DNA of 64,000 nt from an uncultured Marinoscillum sp. Lineage in GTDB: Bacteria > Bacteroidota > Bacteroidia > Cytophagales > MED-G16. Under the pieces are notes generated by a model, which made no database searches, was not told where the DNA came from, and saw only the letters and a program-made list of their open reading frames with translations. Shown here piece by piece: positions 7,892 through 17,229 of the stretch. The DNA is taken from NCBI GenBank assembly GCA_902529805.1, contig CABZXU010000008.1, positions 1-64,000 on the forward strand, written 5' to 3'. How positions within the stretch are numbered: the first letter of the stretch is position 1; each line of letters opens with the position of its first letter. Both the position numbers and the translations under genes were made by a program.

Positions 7892-10147
7892 TTTTCGAAG
7901 AATTTTTTCAAGTAATTTTATTAGAAGATCAGCATTGGTAATAGAAAAACATAGTGGTGGTTTAATTTTAATTACATTATTATATTTTCCATCAGTTGAT
8001 ACCAAAATAAATTGTTTTTTTAATTCATTTGTTATGAACAAGGCTTCTTTTGTTGCAGGTGTTTCATCAATATTTTTAAATTCAATTCCTATGAAAAGGC
8101 CCATCCCACGTATTTCATTAATTATATTATATTTATTTTTTAAGATAGTTAGTTTCTCCATCAAATAATTTCCAACAGTTAAGGCATTTTTTTGCAGGTT
8201 TTCTTCTTCTATTATTTTTAGTACTGACTTTCCAATTTCGCATGAAACAGGATTGCCTCCAAATGAACTAAAAAACTCCATACCATTTTCAAATGATTTG
8301 TTGATTTTTTCCGTTGTTATGACTGCTGCCATAGGATGACCGTTTCCAATTGGTTTTCCAAGAATAATAATATCTGGAATAGTATTATACATTTCATACC
8401 CCCAAAAATATTTTCCTAATCTACCAAAGCCTGTTTGAGTTTCATCTGAAATATAAAGACCACCAAGTTTTTTTATTATTGGGTACAATTTTTTTATATA
8501 ATTTTTGGGTAAAACCACCTGTCCTGCACAGCCAACTATAGGTTCAGCGATAAATGCACATAAAGATTTTTTTTCTTTAATTTTTCCTTTTGCATGCTTA
8601 ATTAGTTTTGAATTGTATTTAAAACCTTGTTTTTTATTTATAGTATTTGGTATTGGTAATTCAATAATGTTTTTTTTCTTTTCATGTCCACCTTTTCCAG
8701 AATATTTGTAATGACTAATTTTTATTCCTTGGGAAGTATTGCCATGATACCCTTGTTCTAAAACAGCAATATTTTTATTTTGAGTATGAGTTTTAGCTAT
8801 TCTTATGGCAAGGTCAGTTGCAGCACTTCCTGAATTAAGAAAAAATACTTTATTGAATTTTTTAGGAAATTTTTTTAATAATAATTTAGAATATTCTGTA
8901 AGATTAGGGTATAAATATCTTGTATTTGTATTCAATTTTGCAATTTGTTTCTGAGCTGATCTTGTTATTCTAGGATGTTCATGTCCTACTAAAGGAACAT
9001 TATTATATGCATCAAGATAGGTGTTTCCATTTGAGTCATACATATACTGAAATGCAGCTTTATTTATTTGAATTGGAGATTTATAGCTTAGAGAATAAGC
9101 TTTACTTAAGTGTTTTTTTCTTTTTTTAATTAAGTTTAAATTGGAAGGGGGATTTTTTATAGGAATGTTAAGTTCTTTTTTAATTTTGTTTTGAAAAAAA
9201 ATTGGATTAATTGTTATCCACTTTTTCAATAAATCCACCGCTCCTTTTTTACTTATTGTAATATACTTATCTGTTGGATCTTCTTTTTCGTGAAATGAGG
9301 ATTTTAAAATTGTTGTACATAACCTTGCTGGAATAAGGTAGTATAATAAATCAATTTCAATTTCTTTTAATTTTACTGATTGATTGTAAGGCTTTAAAAA
9401 TTTAACTATCCATTTTAGTAGATCTTTTTTATCAGAAAGAACATATGACAAAGCGATTGCAACTTCGTTAATCAAATAGGACTTAACCATATCCCCAAAA
9501 TCTATAATACCTATAATATTGTCTTTATTTACTAATATATTCCAGTCATTTGCATCATTGTGAATTATGGATTCTCTTAAATTATAATTATTAGGAAAAA
9601 CATTTTCATTAAACTGAAGCAGAAAGTATTCAACTAATTTTTTACCTTCTACGTCATCTATATATTTAAGGTATTTTTGATTCCAATTAAGATTTTTTAT
9701 GTCCCATTCAATTTTTCTTGATTCAATATTTTCATCTTCTAGCTTTAGTAGTTCCTTATTTATTTTACCTAAAATTTTACCAAAATTTGAGAAAAGTTTT
9801 TGTGAGTGTTTTGATTCTGACAAAAATTTACCTTCTATAAAAGAAAGAAATCTATATATAGCCTTTTCTTTTTTTATAATTGTCAATTCTTCCTTATGAA
9901 TATTTAAAACAATTTGAGGAAAAATATTTTTTATTTTTTTATTTAATAAATGTATTATTTTGTTTTCTGATCTAACAAAATTCAAATTTCTTTCACTCAA
10001 TCTGTATTTTTTTAATATAAATTTTTTATTGTTGGAGATTATTTTATAGTTCAAGCTACCATATCCAATATTCATCTTATCATTAGAATCTATTTGGATT
10101 ACTTTCGGTGTATTTATTCCATAAAATGTTTTTATAATATTTTTCAT
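7883..10147 (-). CDS. Fusion of an aminoglycoside-phosphotransferase-like kinase with a class III PLP aminotransferase/phospho-lyase
   Basis: This 754-residue bifunctional protein has an N-terminal APH/choline-kinase-like kinase (about residues 1-310) with the catalytic loop HNDANDWN (about 195) and the metal motif DFGD. A class III PLP domain follows (about 350-754): NSGSAATDLA for phosphate binding, SDETQTGFGR and the Schiff-base lysine in LGKPIGNGHP (about 597). The C-terminal domain most resembles the AGXT2L/ethanolamine-phosphate and 5-phosphohydroxylysine phospho-lyases. In mammals the kinase AGPHD1 and the lyase AGXT2L2 act in sequence on hydroxylysine, so kinase-then-lyase on an amino alcohol or hydroxylysine is a reasonable inference. 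Longer relatives carry an M23 peptidase domain between the two halves; it is absent here. The start overlaps the upstream phosphatase-like gene by 4 bases. The substrate is unknown. Confidence 0.85.
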   Translation of the reverse strand: MKNIIKTFYGINTPKVIQIDSNDKMNIGYGSLNYKIISNNKKFILKKYRLSERNLNFVRSENKIIHLLNKKIKNIFPQIVLNIHKEELTIIKKEKAIYRFLSFIEGKFLSESKHSQKLFSNFGKILGKINKELLKLEDENIESRKIEWDIKNLNWNQKYLKYIDDVEGKKLVEYFLLQFNENVFPNNYNLRESIIHNDANDWNILVNKDNIIGIIDFGDMVKSYLINEVAIALSYVLSDKKDLLKWIVKFLKPYNQSVKLKEIEIDLLYYLIPARLCTTILKSSFHEKEDPTDKYITISKKGAVDLLKKWITINPIFFQNKIKKELNIPIKNPPSNLNLIKKRKKHLSKAYSLSYKSPIQINKAAFQYMYDSNGNTYLDAYNNVPLVGHEHPRITRSAQKQIAKLNTNTRYLYPNLTEYSKLLLKKFPKKFNKVFFLNSGSAATDLAIRIAKTHTQNKNIAVLEQGYHGNTSQGIKISHYKYSGKGGHEKKKNIIELPIPNTINKKQGFKYNSKLIKHAKGKIKEKKSLCAFIAEPIVGCAGQVVLPKNYIKKLYPIIKKLGGLYISDETQTGFGRLGKYFWGYEMYNTIPDIIILGKPIGNGHPMAAVITTEKINKSFENGMEFFSSFGGNPVSCEIGKSVLKIIEEENLQKNALTVGNYLMEKLTILKNKYNIINEIRGMGLFIGIEFKNIDETPATKEALFITNELKKQFILVSTDGKYNNVIKIKPPLCFSITNADLLIKLLEKILRKLI

Positions 10148-10755
10148 TTTAGATTTTTGAATAAATAATAAAATTCTAAAGCAATTTTATACGAAGTTTC
10201 AATGTATTTTTTAGTTTCTTGACTGGTTAAATCAAATTTTTTTGGGTCTTTATATGAGAGTAAAATTCTACTTAATACATTTGGTATAACCGGACAGTTT
10301 TTATCTGCATTTGAACATGTCATAATAGTTATAAAATTATCTTTTAAATAAAGCTCATCTATGAGTTTTGAATACATTGGTATTGAATTATGGTTTTTAG
10401 AAAAATTAAAAATGAATTTATTTGATTTTTTTTTTACTTTAAATCCAATTTCCTTTAAAACATTTACTACTCTACTATTAAACTTATCTTTGAATGTGCC
10501 AGCTGAAAAAACTTTAATATTTTTTTCAAATACAAAATTAAAAGTATGGGCCCATATTTCGGCTAATTGGCTTCTTGTTGAATTGTGCGTACAAATAAAA
10601 ATTATTTTAGGATAATTTTTATCAACTATATATTTATTTATTTCATTAATTATTTTATCAAGAGTTTTTAATCTTTTTTTAGATATAGAATTTTCCTTTA
10701 GCTCAAGAATGTATTCTTTTATTCCATCATGAGCTTTATTTATTTGATTCACCAT
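10144..10755 (-). CDS. Low-molecular-weight phosphatase / ArsC-like protein
   Basis: This cytoplasmic protein of 203 residues belongs to the low-molecular-weight protein tyrosine phosphatase/arsenate reductase fold. The P-loop C-x5-R is seen as CTHNSTR at residues 55-61, and the downstream motif CSNADKNCPVIP supplies the additional cysteines used by thioredoxin-coupled arsenate reductases. A helical extension of about 48 residues precedes the core, as is common in Bacteroidota members. No arsenite exporter or ArsR regulator is nearby, so arsenate resistance is not supported by context. Its stop overlaps the start of the kinase/PLP-lyase fusion (4 bases), indicating translational coupling. Arsenate reductase or phosphatase activity are both possible. 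Confidence 0.78.
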   Translation of the reverse strand: MVNQINKAHDGIKEYILELKENSISKKRLKTLDKIINEINKYIVDKNYPKIIFICTHNSTRSQLAEIWAHTFNFVFEKNIKVFSAGTFKDKFNSRVVNVLKEIGFKVKKKSNKFIFNFSKNHNSIPMYSKLIDELYLKDNFITIMTCSNADKNCPVIPNVLSRILLSYKDPKKFDLTSQETKKYIETSYKIALEFYYLFKNLK

Positions 10756-10837
10756 TCACCACTCTTAACTTTTTTTAACAGTAAAAATACAAATTAGAAA
10801 TGAAAAAATGTTTCATTAGCACCCTAAGTATTAAGTG

Positions 10838-11800
10838 ATGAAAACTGATTTTAAAAAAATTGATAAAATTTTTTCCGAAATAAGAAAAATTGTTGTTGGT
10901 CAAGACTACATGATAGATAGGTTACTTATTGGTTTATTTACTCAAGGCCATATCTTATTAGAGGGTGTTCCTGGTTTAGCAAAAACCTTAACTGTTAAAA
11001 CATTATCTAAAGTTTTAAAACTTGATTTTAATAGAATTCAGTTTACTCCAGATTTATTGCCATCTGATTTAATTGGAACAATGATATTTAATCAAAAAAA
11101 TTCAAAATTTGAAGTAAAGAAAGGTCCGGTTTTTTCTAATATAATTTTAGCTGATGAAATTAACCGTTCTCCTGCTAAGGTTCAATCTGCTCTTTTAGAA
11201 TCTATGCAGGAAAATCAGGTAACTATCGGAGATACTTCATATAATTTAGATAACCCTTTTCTTGTATTAGCCACACAAAACCCTATAGATCAGGAAGGGA
11301 CCTACCCTTTACCTGAGGCCCAAAGAGATAGATTTATGATGAAAATTAATGTTAATTATCCCACAAAAGAAGAAGAATTAGAAATAATGAAAAGAATGTC
11401 AAACCTAAATTTTAATGATAAAATAAATAGAGTTCTAACAAAAAAAGATATTCTGAAAATTAGAGATCATATAAATAAAGTTTCAATTTCTGATTCATTA
11501 GAAAAATATATTATATCAATTGTAAGCGCTACAAGAAACCCTGAAATTATTGGTTTGGAAAATGAATCCGATTATATTAATTATGGAGCTTCCCCAAGAG
11601 CTAGTATAAATATGAATTTAGCATCTAAAGCAATTGCCTTTTTTAATGAAAGAGACTACGTTTTGCCTGATGATATAAAGAATGTGGCAGTTGATGTATT
11701 GAATCATAGAATCATTTTAAATTATGAAGCTGAGGCGGATGGAATAACAACTACTCAAATTATTAATTCTATTTTAGAAAAGATTGAAATAAATAGCTAA
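10838..11800 (+). CDS. MoxR family AAA+ ATPase
   Basis: This is a MoxR-type AAA+ chaperone ATPase of 320 residues, thought to remodel VWA-domain or membrane-associated partners. Walker A is EGVPGLAKT (residues 42-50), Walker B is ILADEINR (about 103-110), and the sensor/arginine region is seen in ATQNPIDQEGTYPLPEAQRDRF. GTG at 10835 directly precedes ATG at 10838; the ATG is preferred. In many Bacteroidota, MoxR is followed by DUF58 and Bat (VWA) genes, but here the next gene is on the opposite strand and unrelated. The gene is therefore isolated and its client cannot be named from context. It is divergent from the ArsC-like gene. Confidence 0.92.
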   Translation: MKTDFKKIDKIFSEIRKIVVGQDYMIDRLLIGLFTQGHILLEGVPGLAKTLTVKTLSKVLKLDFNRIQFTPDLLPSDLIGTMIFNQKNSKFEVKKGPVFSNIILADEINRSPAKVQSALLESMQENQVTIGDTSYNLDNPFLVLATQNPIDQEGTYPLPEAQRDRFMMKINVNYPTKEEELEIMKRMSNLNFNDKINRVLTKKDILKIRDHINKVSISDSLEKYIISIVSATRNPEIIGLENESDYINYGASPRASINMNLASKAIAFFNERDYVLPDDIKNVAVDVLNHRIILNYEAEADGITTTQIINSILEKIEINS

Positions 11801-11808
11801 TAAAATTA

Positions 11809-12444
11809 TCAAATAAGATCTTTAATTAATTTCTTATAGTTATCTAATTCCAAATACATTTTTTCAATAGAGGTTTCAAATATATACTTATTGACTTTAT
11901 TTTTTTGATATATTTTATAGAGAAACCCTTTATTTTGTTCGAGTAATCTTGGTTGTTGTCTTATTAATCTATTTTGTTTTCTATCAATTTTTTTTATTTT
12001 ATTTTCAAGTGAAATAATATGATCCTGATAAAATTTTCTTTGTAAAATAATTTTAACTCCTTCAAGTAATACTTTTACACTAACCATTTTTTCTTCATTA
12101 ATATATTCTTCAGTTGTACTTTTTATAATTGTTTTTTTATTTTCATTTTCAATCAATGTTTTTATATCCAGCTCCTTATAATTTTTATTTGATTTAATTA
12201 CATGATAAATTATTTTTTTATCAATATTTACATCACTAAATTTTTTAAAATAACTTAGGCATTCTTTCTTAACTAATTTTTTTGGTAATGAAACTTCCAG
12301 TGATAAAGAATTATAATTTTCATCATCAATTATAATTTTTGACTCATTGATTTCAGAAAATAAATTTTGAGCATTTAATTTGTGATTATTTTTAAACAAA
12401 AACAATGAACAAATCAAGCAAAATTTTATTAAGATCTTTTTCAT
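11809..12444 (-). CDS. Putative secreted protein of unknown function
   Basis: I do not recognise this 211-residue protein. It begins with a clear Sec signal peptide (MKKILIKFC..., cleavage likely after LNAQ near residue 25). The mature part is rich in Lys, Asn and Glu. The middle (about residues 60-130) looks like mixed alpha/beta sequence, and the C-terminal third (about 135-205) is strongly helical and charged, probably coiled coil. No lipobox or beta-barrel features are seen. It lies between the convergent moxR gene and the divergent TIGR01777 gene. Codon use matches the surroundings, so it is likely a real periplasmic protein. Confidence 0.6.
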   Translation of the reverse strand: MKKILIKFCLICSLFLFKNNHKLNAQNLFSEINESKIIIDDENYNSLSLEVSLPKKLVKKECLSYFKKFSDVNIDKKIIYHVIKSNKNYKELDIKTLIENENKKTIIKSTTEEYINEEKMVSVKVLLEGVKIILQRKFYQDHIISLENKIKKIDRKQNRLIRQQPRLLEQNKGFLYKIYQKNKVNKYIFETSIEKMYLELDNYKKLIKDLI

Positions 12445-12472
12445 ATTTTACTTATAAAGTAATTGCAATATT

Positions 12473-13390
12473 ATGAAATCTATTTTAATTTCTGGTGGGA
12501 CCGGTTTAATAGGTTCTAAACTTCTTGAGTCTTTAAATAGATCAAAATACAAGATTTATGTATTAACTAGAAAAAGATCATTTATTAAAGATGATGTTCA
12601 TTATATAAACTGGAATCCAGAAAAATTAGAATTAAATTTTTCAGAAATAAAAAACCTATATTCAGTAATTAGTCTTGCGGGTCAATCTATAGATGGTTGG
12701 ATATGGACTAGAGTTTATAAAAAAAAACTATTAAATAGTAGAGTTGACACAACAAAATTATTATTTGAAAAAATTAAAGATCTAAAAATAAAGCCGGAAT
12801 CATTTATATCTGCTTCGGCTATTGGTTATTATAAGTTAGACACTTTAGAGCCACAAGAAGAAAAAGATTTACCAGGTAAATCTTTTTTATCTAAGTTAGT
12901 TCAGGAATGGGAAGATGAAATATCAAAATTTAAATCTCTTAAGGTTAGAACTACAATTTTTAGAATTGGTTTAGTATTTTCTAAGAAAGGAGGAATACTT
13001 AAAAAATTACATCCTTTATTTAAATTATTTCTTGGCGTTCCTTTGGGTACGGGCAATCAAATTATGAGCTGGATTCATGAAGATGACATGGTCAATTTAA
13101 TTATTAGAGCACTGGAAGATAAAAGTTTAAAAGGTACTTTTAATGCTGTAGCACCTCAAAGAACTACTAATATAATTTTTACTAAGTCTTTATTAAAAGT
13201 TCTAAATAGATTTTCATACCCATCTTTTATTAAAGTACCATCCTTTTTTCTTAAAATTATTTTAGGAGAGCAATCAAAACTCATTTTAAATGGATTAAAT
13301 GTTTCCTCTAAAAAATTAATTAAAGCAAATTATAAATTTAAATTTCCTGAATTGAAGTCAGCATTAAAATCAATTTATGTTAAAAATTAA
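12473..13390 (+). CDS. TIGR01777 family NAD(P)-binding epimerase (YfcH/SDR39U1-like)
   Basis: This 305-residue cytosolic protein is an atypical short-chain dehydrogenase of the TIGR01777 family. The Rossmann dinucleotide motif GGTGLIG is at residues 8-14. The family features AGQSIDGWIWT (near 70-80), SASAIGYY (about 114-121) with the tyrosine of the active-site region, and FRIGLVFSKKGGIL are visible. The C-terminal DUF1731-like segment follows (about 240-300). The substrate is unknown in the family. It is divergent from the secreted unknown protein across 28 bases, and 95 bases of gene-free AT-rich sequence follow it. Confidence 0.88.
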   Translation: MKSILISGGTGLIGSKLLESLNRSKYKIYVLTRKRSFIKDDVHYINWNPEKLELNFSEIKNLYSVISLAGQSIDGWIWTRVYKKKLLNSRVDTTKLLFEKIKDLKIKPESFISASAIGYYKLDTLEPQEEKDLPGKSFLSKLVQEWEDEISKFKSLKVRTTIFRIGLVFSKKGGILKKLHPLFKLFLGVPLGTGNQIMSWIHEDDMVNLIIRALEDKSLKGTFNAVAPQRTTNIIFTKSLLKVLNRFSYPSFIKVPSFFLKIILGEQSKLILNGLNVSSKKLIKANYKFKFPELKSALKSIYVKN

Positions 13391-13485
13391 ATTAAAAAAA
13401 TAATTGATAATAATTTTACTAAAAGGGTTAAAAATATTTAATAAGCTATTATAGTTTTACTTTTATAAAAATAAAATTTGTTTAT

Positions 13486-14376
13486 ATGTATATAGTTAAA
13501 ATTTTTCTTATCATATTTTCTTATTATTTAATCAGCTGTAAAAGTGATCTAACAAATCAGCAAAATAATGTGCAGAAAAAAGAAGGTTACCAAAACATCA
13601 AAATATATTCTGTTCCTTCATCATTTACTTTTGCTGGAGAACCTATTCCCTTAGATTTGCCAGATGTCAGAGAAAGGTTCGATAAGGAGCTTCATGTAAA
13701 CTCTTATCTTCATTCATCAACCATTTTATTACTTAAAAGAGCACGAAGATGGTTACCTGAAATATCTGAAATTCTTAAATCAAATGATATCCCTGAAGAC
13801 TTTAAATATTTACCAGTAATAGAAAGTGGTTTAGAAAATGTAATCTCTTATAAAAGAGCAGTTGGGTTTTGGCAGTTTTTAGCTGCGACCGCAAGAGAAA
13901 ACGGATTAGTTGTAAATAATGAAATAGATGAAAGGTATGACCCTATAAAATCTACTTATGCTGCAGTTAAATATTTAAAGAAAGCAAATAAAAAATTAGA
14001 TAATTGGGTATCTTCAGCTGCTTCCTATAATAGAGGTATTAGAGGCATTGAAAATTCAATGAGATCTCAAAAAGTTAATGATTTTTTTAATTTATATCTA
14101 AATAATGAAACTACTAGATATATTTATAGAATTCTTGCAATAAAGGCAATTTTTGAAAGTCCATCAAAATACGGATTTAATTTAGACTCATTAGATTACT
14201 ATTACCCTGAAAAAATTAAGGAATATAAAATTTATAAATCTGTTCCAAATCTAACAAATTGGTCTTTAACCAATGGATCAAATTATAAGGAATTAAAAAG
14301 ATATAATCCTTGGTTGAGAAAAAATAGTTTGACTATAAGAAAAAACAAAAGTTACATCATTTACCTTCCTCAATAG
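13486..14376 (+). CDS. MltD-like lytic murein transglycosylase lipoprotein
   Basis: This is a membrane-anchored peptidoglycan lytic transglycosylase. The N-terminus is a lipoprotein signal with a lipobox-like LISC, the lipidated cysteine being residue 18. The SLT domain (about residues 85-235) shows LPVIESGLEN, containing the catalytic glutamate of the family, followed by AVGFWQFL, SAASYNRG and YIYRILAIKAI. The last 50 residues (WSLTNGSNYKELKRYNPW...) look like the LysM-proximal segment of MltD, but a full LysM domain is not present. Its stop (14376) is directly followed by the uvrA ATG at 14377, so the two are co-transcribed, probably without functional connection. Confidence 0.85.
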   Translation: MYIVKIFLIIFSYYLISCKSDLTNQQNNVQKKEGYQNIKIYSVPSSFTFAGEPIPLDLPDVRERFDKELHVNSYLHSSTILLLKRARRWLPEISEILKSNDIPEDFKYLPVIESGLENVISYKRAVGFWQFLAATARENGLVVNNEIDERYDPIKSTYAAVKYLKKANKKLDNWVSSAASYNRGIRGIENSMRSQKVNDFFNLYLNNETTRYIYRILAIKAIFESPSKYGFNLDSLDYYYPEKIKEYKIYKSVPNLTNWSLTNGSNYKELKRYNPWLRKNSLTIRKNKSYIIYLPQ

Positions 14377-17229
14377 ATGAATAATTTAAATAGTGATTTT
14401 CAAAGATTATCAGAGAAAAAAAATAAAATAGAAATATTAGGAGCTAGAGAAAATAATTTAAAAAACATAAATCTAGTTTTTCCAAAAAATAAATTAATAG
14501 TGTTTACTGGCATTTCAGGTAGTGGTAAAAGTTCTTTAGCTTTCGATACTATTTATGCAGAAGGTCAAAGAAGATACATGGAAAGCTTTTCAGCATATGC
14601 CCGAACATTTATTGGTAATATGGAAAGACCTAATGTAGATAAAATCAATGGCTTATCGCCTGTAATTTCTATTGAACAAAAAACCACCTCAAAAAACCCA
14701 AGATCTACAGTTGGAACGTTAACAGAAATTTATGACTTTTTAAGATTATTATTTGCTAGAATTTCAGATCCTATTTCTTATATCTCTGGAAAAAAAATGA
14801 CTAGACAAAATTTTGAAACAATATATTCAATGATAAAAAAAAACTATGATAAAAAATCTATATTTATTTTATCACCTGTTGTTATTGGAAGGAAAGGAAA
14901 CTATAAGGAATTATTTGTTCAAATAATAAAAATGGGATTTACTCAAGTAAGAGTTGATGGAGAAATAGTTAATATATCAAAAAATATGGAGGTGGATAGA
15001 TACTCTATTCATGATATAGAAATTGTAATTGATAAATTGAAAATTGACAAGTCTAATTATAGTCGACTTGAACACTCAATTAAATTAGCTCTTGATAATG
15101 GTAATGATTCATTATATGTTATTAATGAAGATAATTCAATTCATTATTATTCAAAAAAATTAATGGATCCAGAAAGTGGAATTTCTTACGAGGAACCTTC
15201 TCCTAATAACTTTTCATTTAACTCACCATATGGTGCTTGTAAAAATTGTAATGGGCTTGGTATTGTTGAAGAAGTAGATCAGGGGGCTTTAATTGAAGAT
15301 AAGAACTTAAGTATTAGTAGAGGAGGAATAATTCCATTAGGGATGTATCGAGATATCTGGATTTTTAAAAAAATAGAATCAATATTGAAGAGAAATAAAT
15401 TAGATATTACAACTCCAATAAAAAACATACCTGAAAATGTTTTAAATGAAATTTTTTATGGTAGTAATAATGAAATTGGTGTAAAATCAAAAAAATATCC
15501 CGGAACCATATGGAATACAAAATATGAAGGCATTATAAACTTTATGACTAATTATAAAAATAAAGGACCATCAAAATGGAAGCTATTTATGGAACATTTT
15601 TTTGTCGAAAAAAAATGTTCCAATTGCCAAGGCAAAAGACTCAAAAAAGAATCATTACATTTTCTTATAAATAAAAAAAACATTTTTGAACTTACTGAAT
15701 TTAGCATTTTTAAATTAAATAAATGGGTTGAAAAATTACCTAAGAAATTAAAAAAAGATAAACATCCAATTGCAGCTCCTATATTGAAAGAGATAAATAA
15801 AAGAATCAAATTTTTATTAGATGTTGGGTTAGGATATCTAAATTTAAATAGACCTTTAAAGTCTTTATCAGGCGGGGAGGCTCAAAGAATTAGATTAGCT
15901 ACTCAAATAGGAACTCAATTAATGGATGTTTTGTATATTCTTGATGAACCAAGTATTGGGTTACACCAAAAAGATAATGATAAACTAATCAGCTCTTTAA
16001 AATCTTTGAGAGATATAGGCAATACTATAATAGTTGTTGAACATGATAAAGAAATGATGTTGAATTCAGATTATATTGTTGATATTGGTCCTGGACCAGG
16101 GGTTGATGGTGGTGAAATTGTAGCTCAAGGTCATCCTAAAGTTTTTAAATCGCAAGATACTTTAACAGCAAAATATTTAAATGGATCTAAAATAATTAGT
16201 AACAAAAATAAATTAAGAACAAAAACTTTTTTTATTGAACTTAAAGGTGCCTCTGGGTTTAATTTAAAAAATATAAACCTGAAATTTCCGTTATCTTCAA
16301 TGGTTTGTATAACTGGAGTCTCTGGTAGTGGAAAATCCACTTTAATTAATAAAACTTTAGCTCCTATTTTGAAACAAAAGTTATATAATTCTAGACAAAA
16401 GCCTCTTCCATATATTTCTATTTCTGGAGTCGAACATATTGATAAAATAATCGAAGTAGATCAGTCTCCCATAGGAAGAACCCCAAGATCAAATCCGGCA
16501 ACTTATATTGGTGTTTTTTCCGATATAAGAATTTTATTTTCTAAAATGTTAGAATCTAAAATAAGAGGCTTTAAACCAGGAAACTTTTCATTTAATGTTA
16601 AAGGAGGCAGATGTGAAGTTTGTAGGGGTGCAGGAATTAAAATAATTGAAATGGATTTTTTACCTAATGTAAAAATTGAATGTGATTCTTGTTATGGCCA
16701 ACGATATAATAGAGAAACTCTAGAGGTAAGATTTCAAGGAAAATCAATTTTTGATGTATTAAATATGACTGTCGATGAAGCATGTGTTTTTTTCAAAAAA
16801 AATCATAAAATTTTTAAAAAATTAAAATCTTTATTAGATGTTGGTTTAGGATATATTTCATTAGGGCAATATGCTACTACCTTGTCTGGAGGTGAAGCTC
16901 AAAGAATAAAGTTAGCTGCACAATTAAGCAAAAAAGATACGGGTAAAACTTTATATTTATTAGATGAACCAACAACCGGATTACATTTTAAGGATATTGA
17001 AAATCTATTATTAGTATTAAATGAATTAATTCAAAAAGGCAACTCTGTATTGATAATTGAGCACAATATGGATATTATTAAATCATCAGATTATATAATT
17101 GATATAGGTCCAGATGGAGGAGAGAATGGAGGAAATATAGTAGTTCAGGGAGATAGAGAAATTATAATAAAAAATCAAAAAAGCTATACAGGTAAATTTT
17201 TAAAAAAAGAATTAATATCAAACAAGTAG
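14377..17229 (+). CDS. uvrA: Excinuclease ABC subunit UvrA
   Basis: UvrA recognises bulky DNA lesions as a dimer and loads UvrB in nucleotide excision repair. The 950-residue protein has two ABC ATPase halves. Walker A motifs are GISGSGKSS (about residue 45) and GVSGSGKST (about 646). ABC signatures LSGGEAQRI occur near 497 and 837, each followed by a Walker B (LDEPSIGL, LDEPTTGL). Zinc-binding CxxC pairs are visible (CKNC, CSNC, CEVC, CDSC). Length and domain order are normal. It follows the mltD-like gene without a gap and overlaps the convergent hemW 3' end by 12 bases. uvrC is in the same window at 25.7-27.4 kb. Confidence 0.98.
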   Translation: MNNLNSDFQRLSEKKNKIEILGARENNLKNINLVFPKNKLIVFTGISGSGKSSLAFDTIYAEGQRRYMESFSAYARTFIGNMERPNVDKINGLSPVISIEQKTTSKNPRSTVGTLTEIYDFLRLLFARISDPISYISGKKMTRQNFETIYSMIKKNYDKKSIFILSPVVIGRKGNYKELFVQIIKMGFTQVRVDGEIVNISKNMEVDRYSIHDIEIVIDKLKIDKSNYSRLEHSIKLALDNGNDSLYVINEDNSIHYYSKKLMDPESGISYEEPSPNNFSFNSPYGACKNCNGLGIVEEVDQGALIEDKNLSISRGGIIPLGMYRDIWIFKKIESILKRNKLDITTPIKNIPENVLNEIFYGSNNEIGVKSKKYPGTIWNTKYEGIINFMTNYKNKGPSKWKLFMEHFFVEKKCSNCQGKRLKKESLHFLINKKNIFELTEFSIFKLNKWVEKLPKKLKKDKHPIAAPILKEINKRIKFLLDVGLGYLNLNRPLKSLSGGEAQRIRLATQIGTQLMDVLYILDEPSIGLHQKDNDKLISSLKSLRDIGNTIIVVEHDKEMMLNSDYIVDIGPGPGVDGGEIVAQGHPKVFKSQDTLTAKYLNGSKIISNKNKLRTKTFFIELKGASGFNLKNINLKFPLSSMVCITGVSGSGKSTLINKTLAPILKQKLYNSRQKPLPYISISGVEHIDKIIEVDQSPIGRTPRSNPATYIGVFSDIRILFSKMLESKIRGFKPGNFSFNVKGGRCEVCRGAGIKIIEMDFLPNVKIECDSCYGQRYNRETLEVRFQGKSIFDVLNMTVDEACVFFKKNHKIFKKLKSLLDVGLGYISLGQYATTLSGGEAQRIKLAAQLSKKDTGKTLYLLDEPTTGLHFKDIENLLLVLNELIQKGNSVLIIEHNMDIIKSSDYIIDIGPDGGENGGNIVVQGDREIIIKNQKSYTGKFLKKELISNK

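Noticed and set aside
10144-10755. Arsenic resistance locus
   Set aside because: The ArsC-like protein is not accompanied by ArsR, an arsenite transporter or a methyltransferase; only the fold supports it.
13391-13485. Possible terminator or small RNA in the gap before the mltD-like gene
   Set aside because: Only a short TTTTATAAAA palindrome is found, too weak and AT-rich to support a hairpin terminator or RNA gene.
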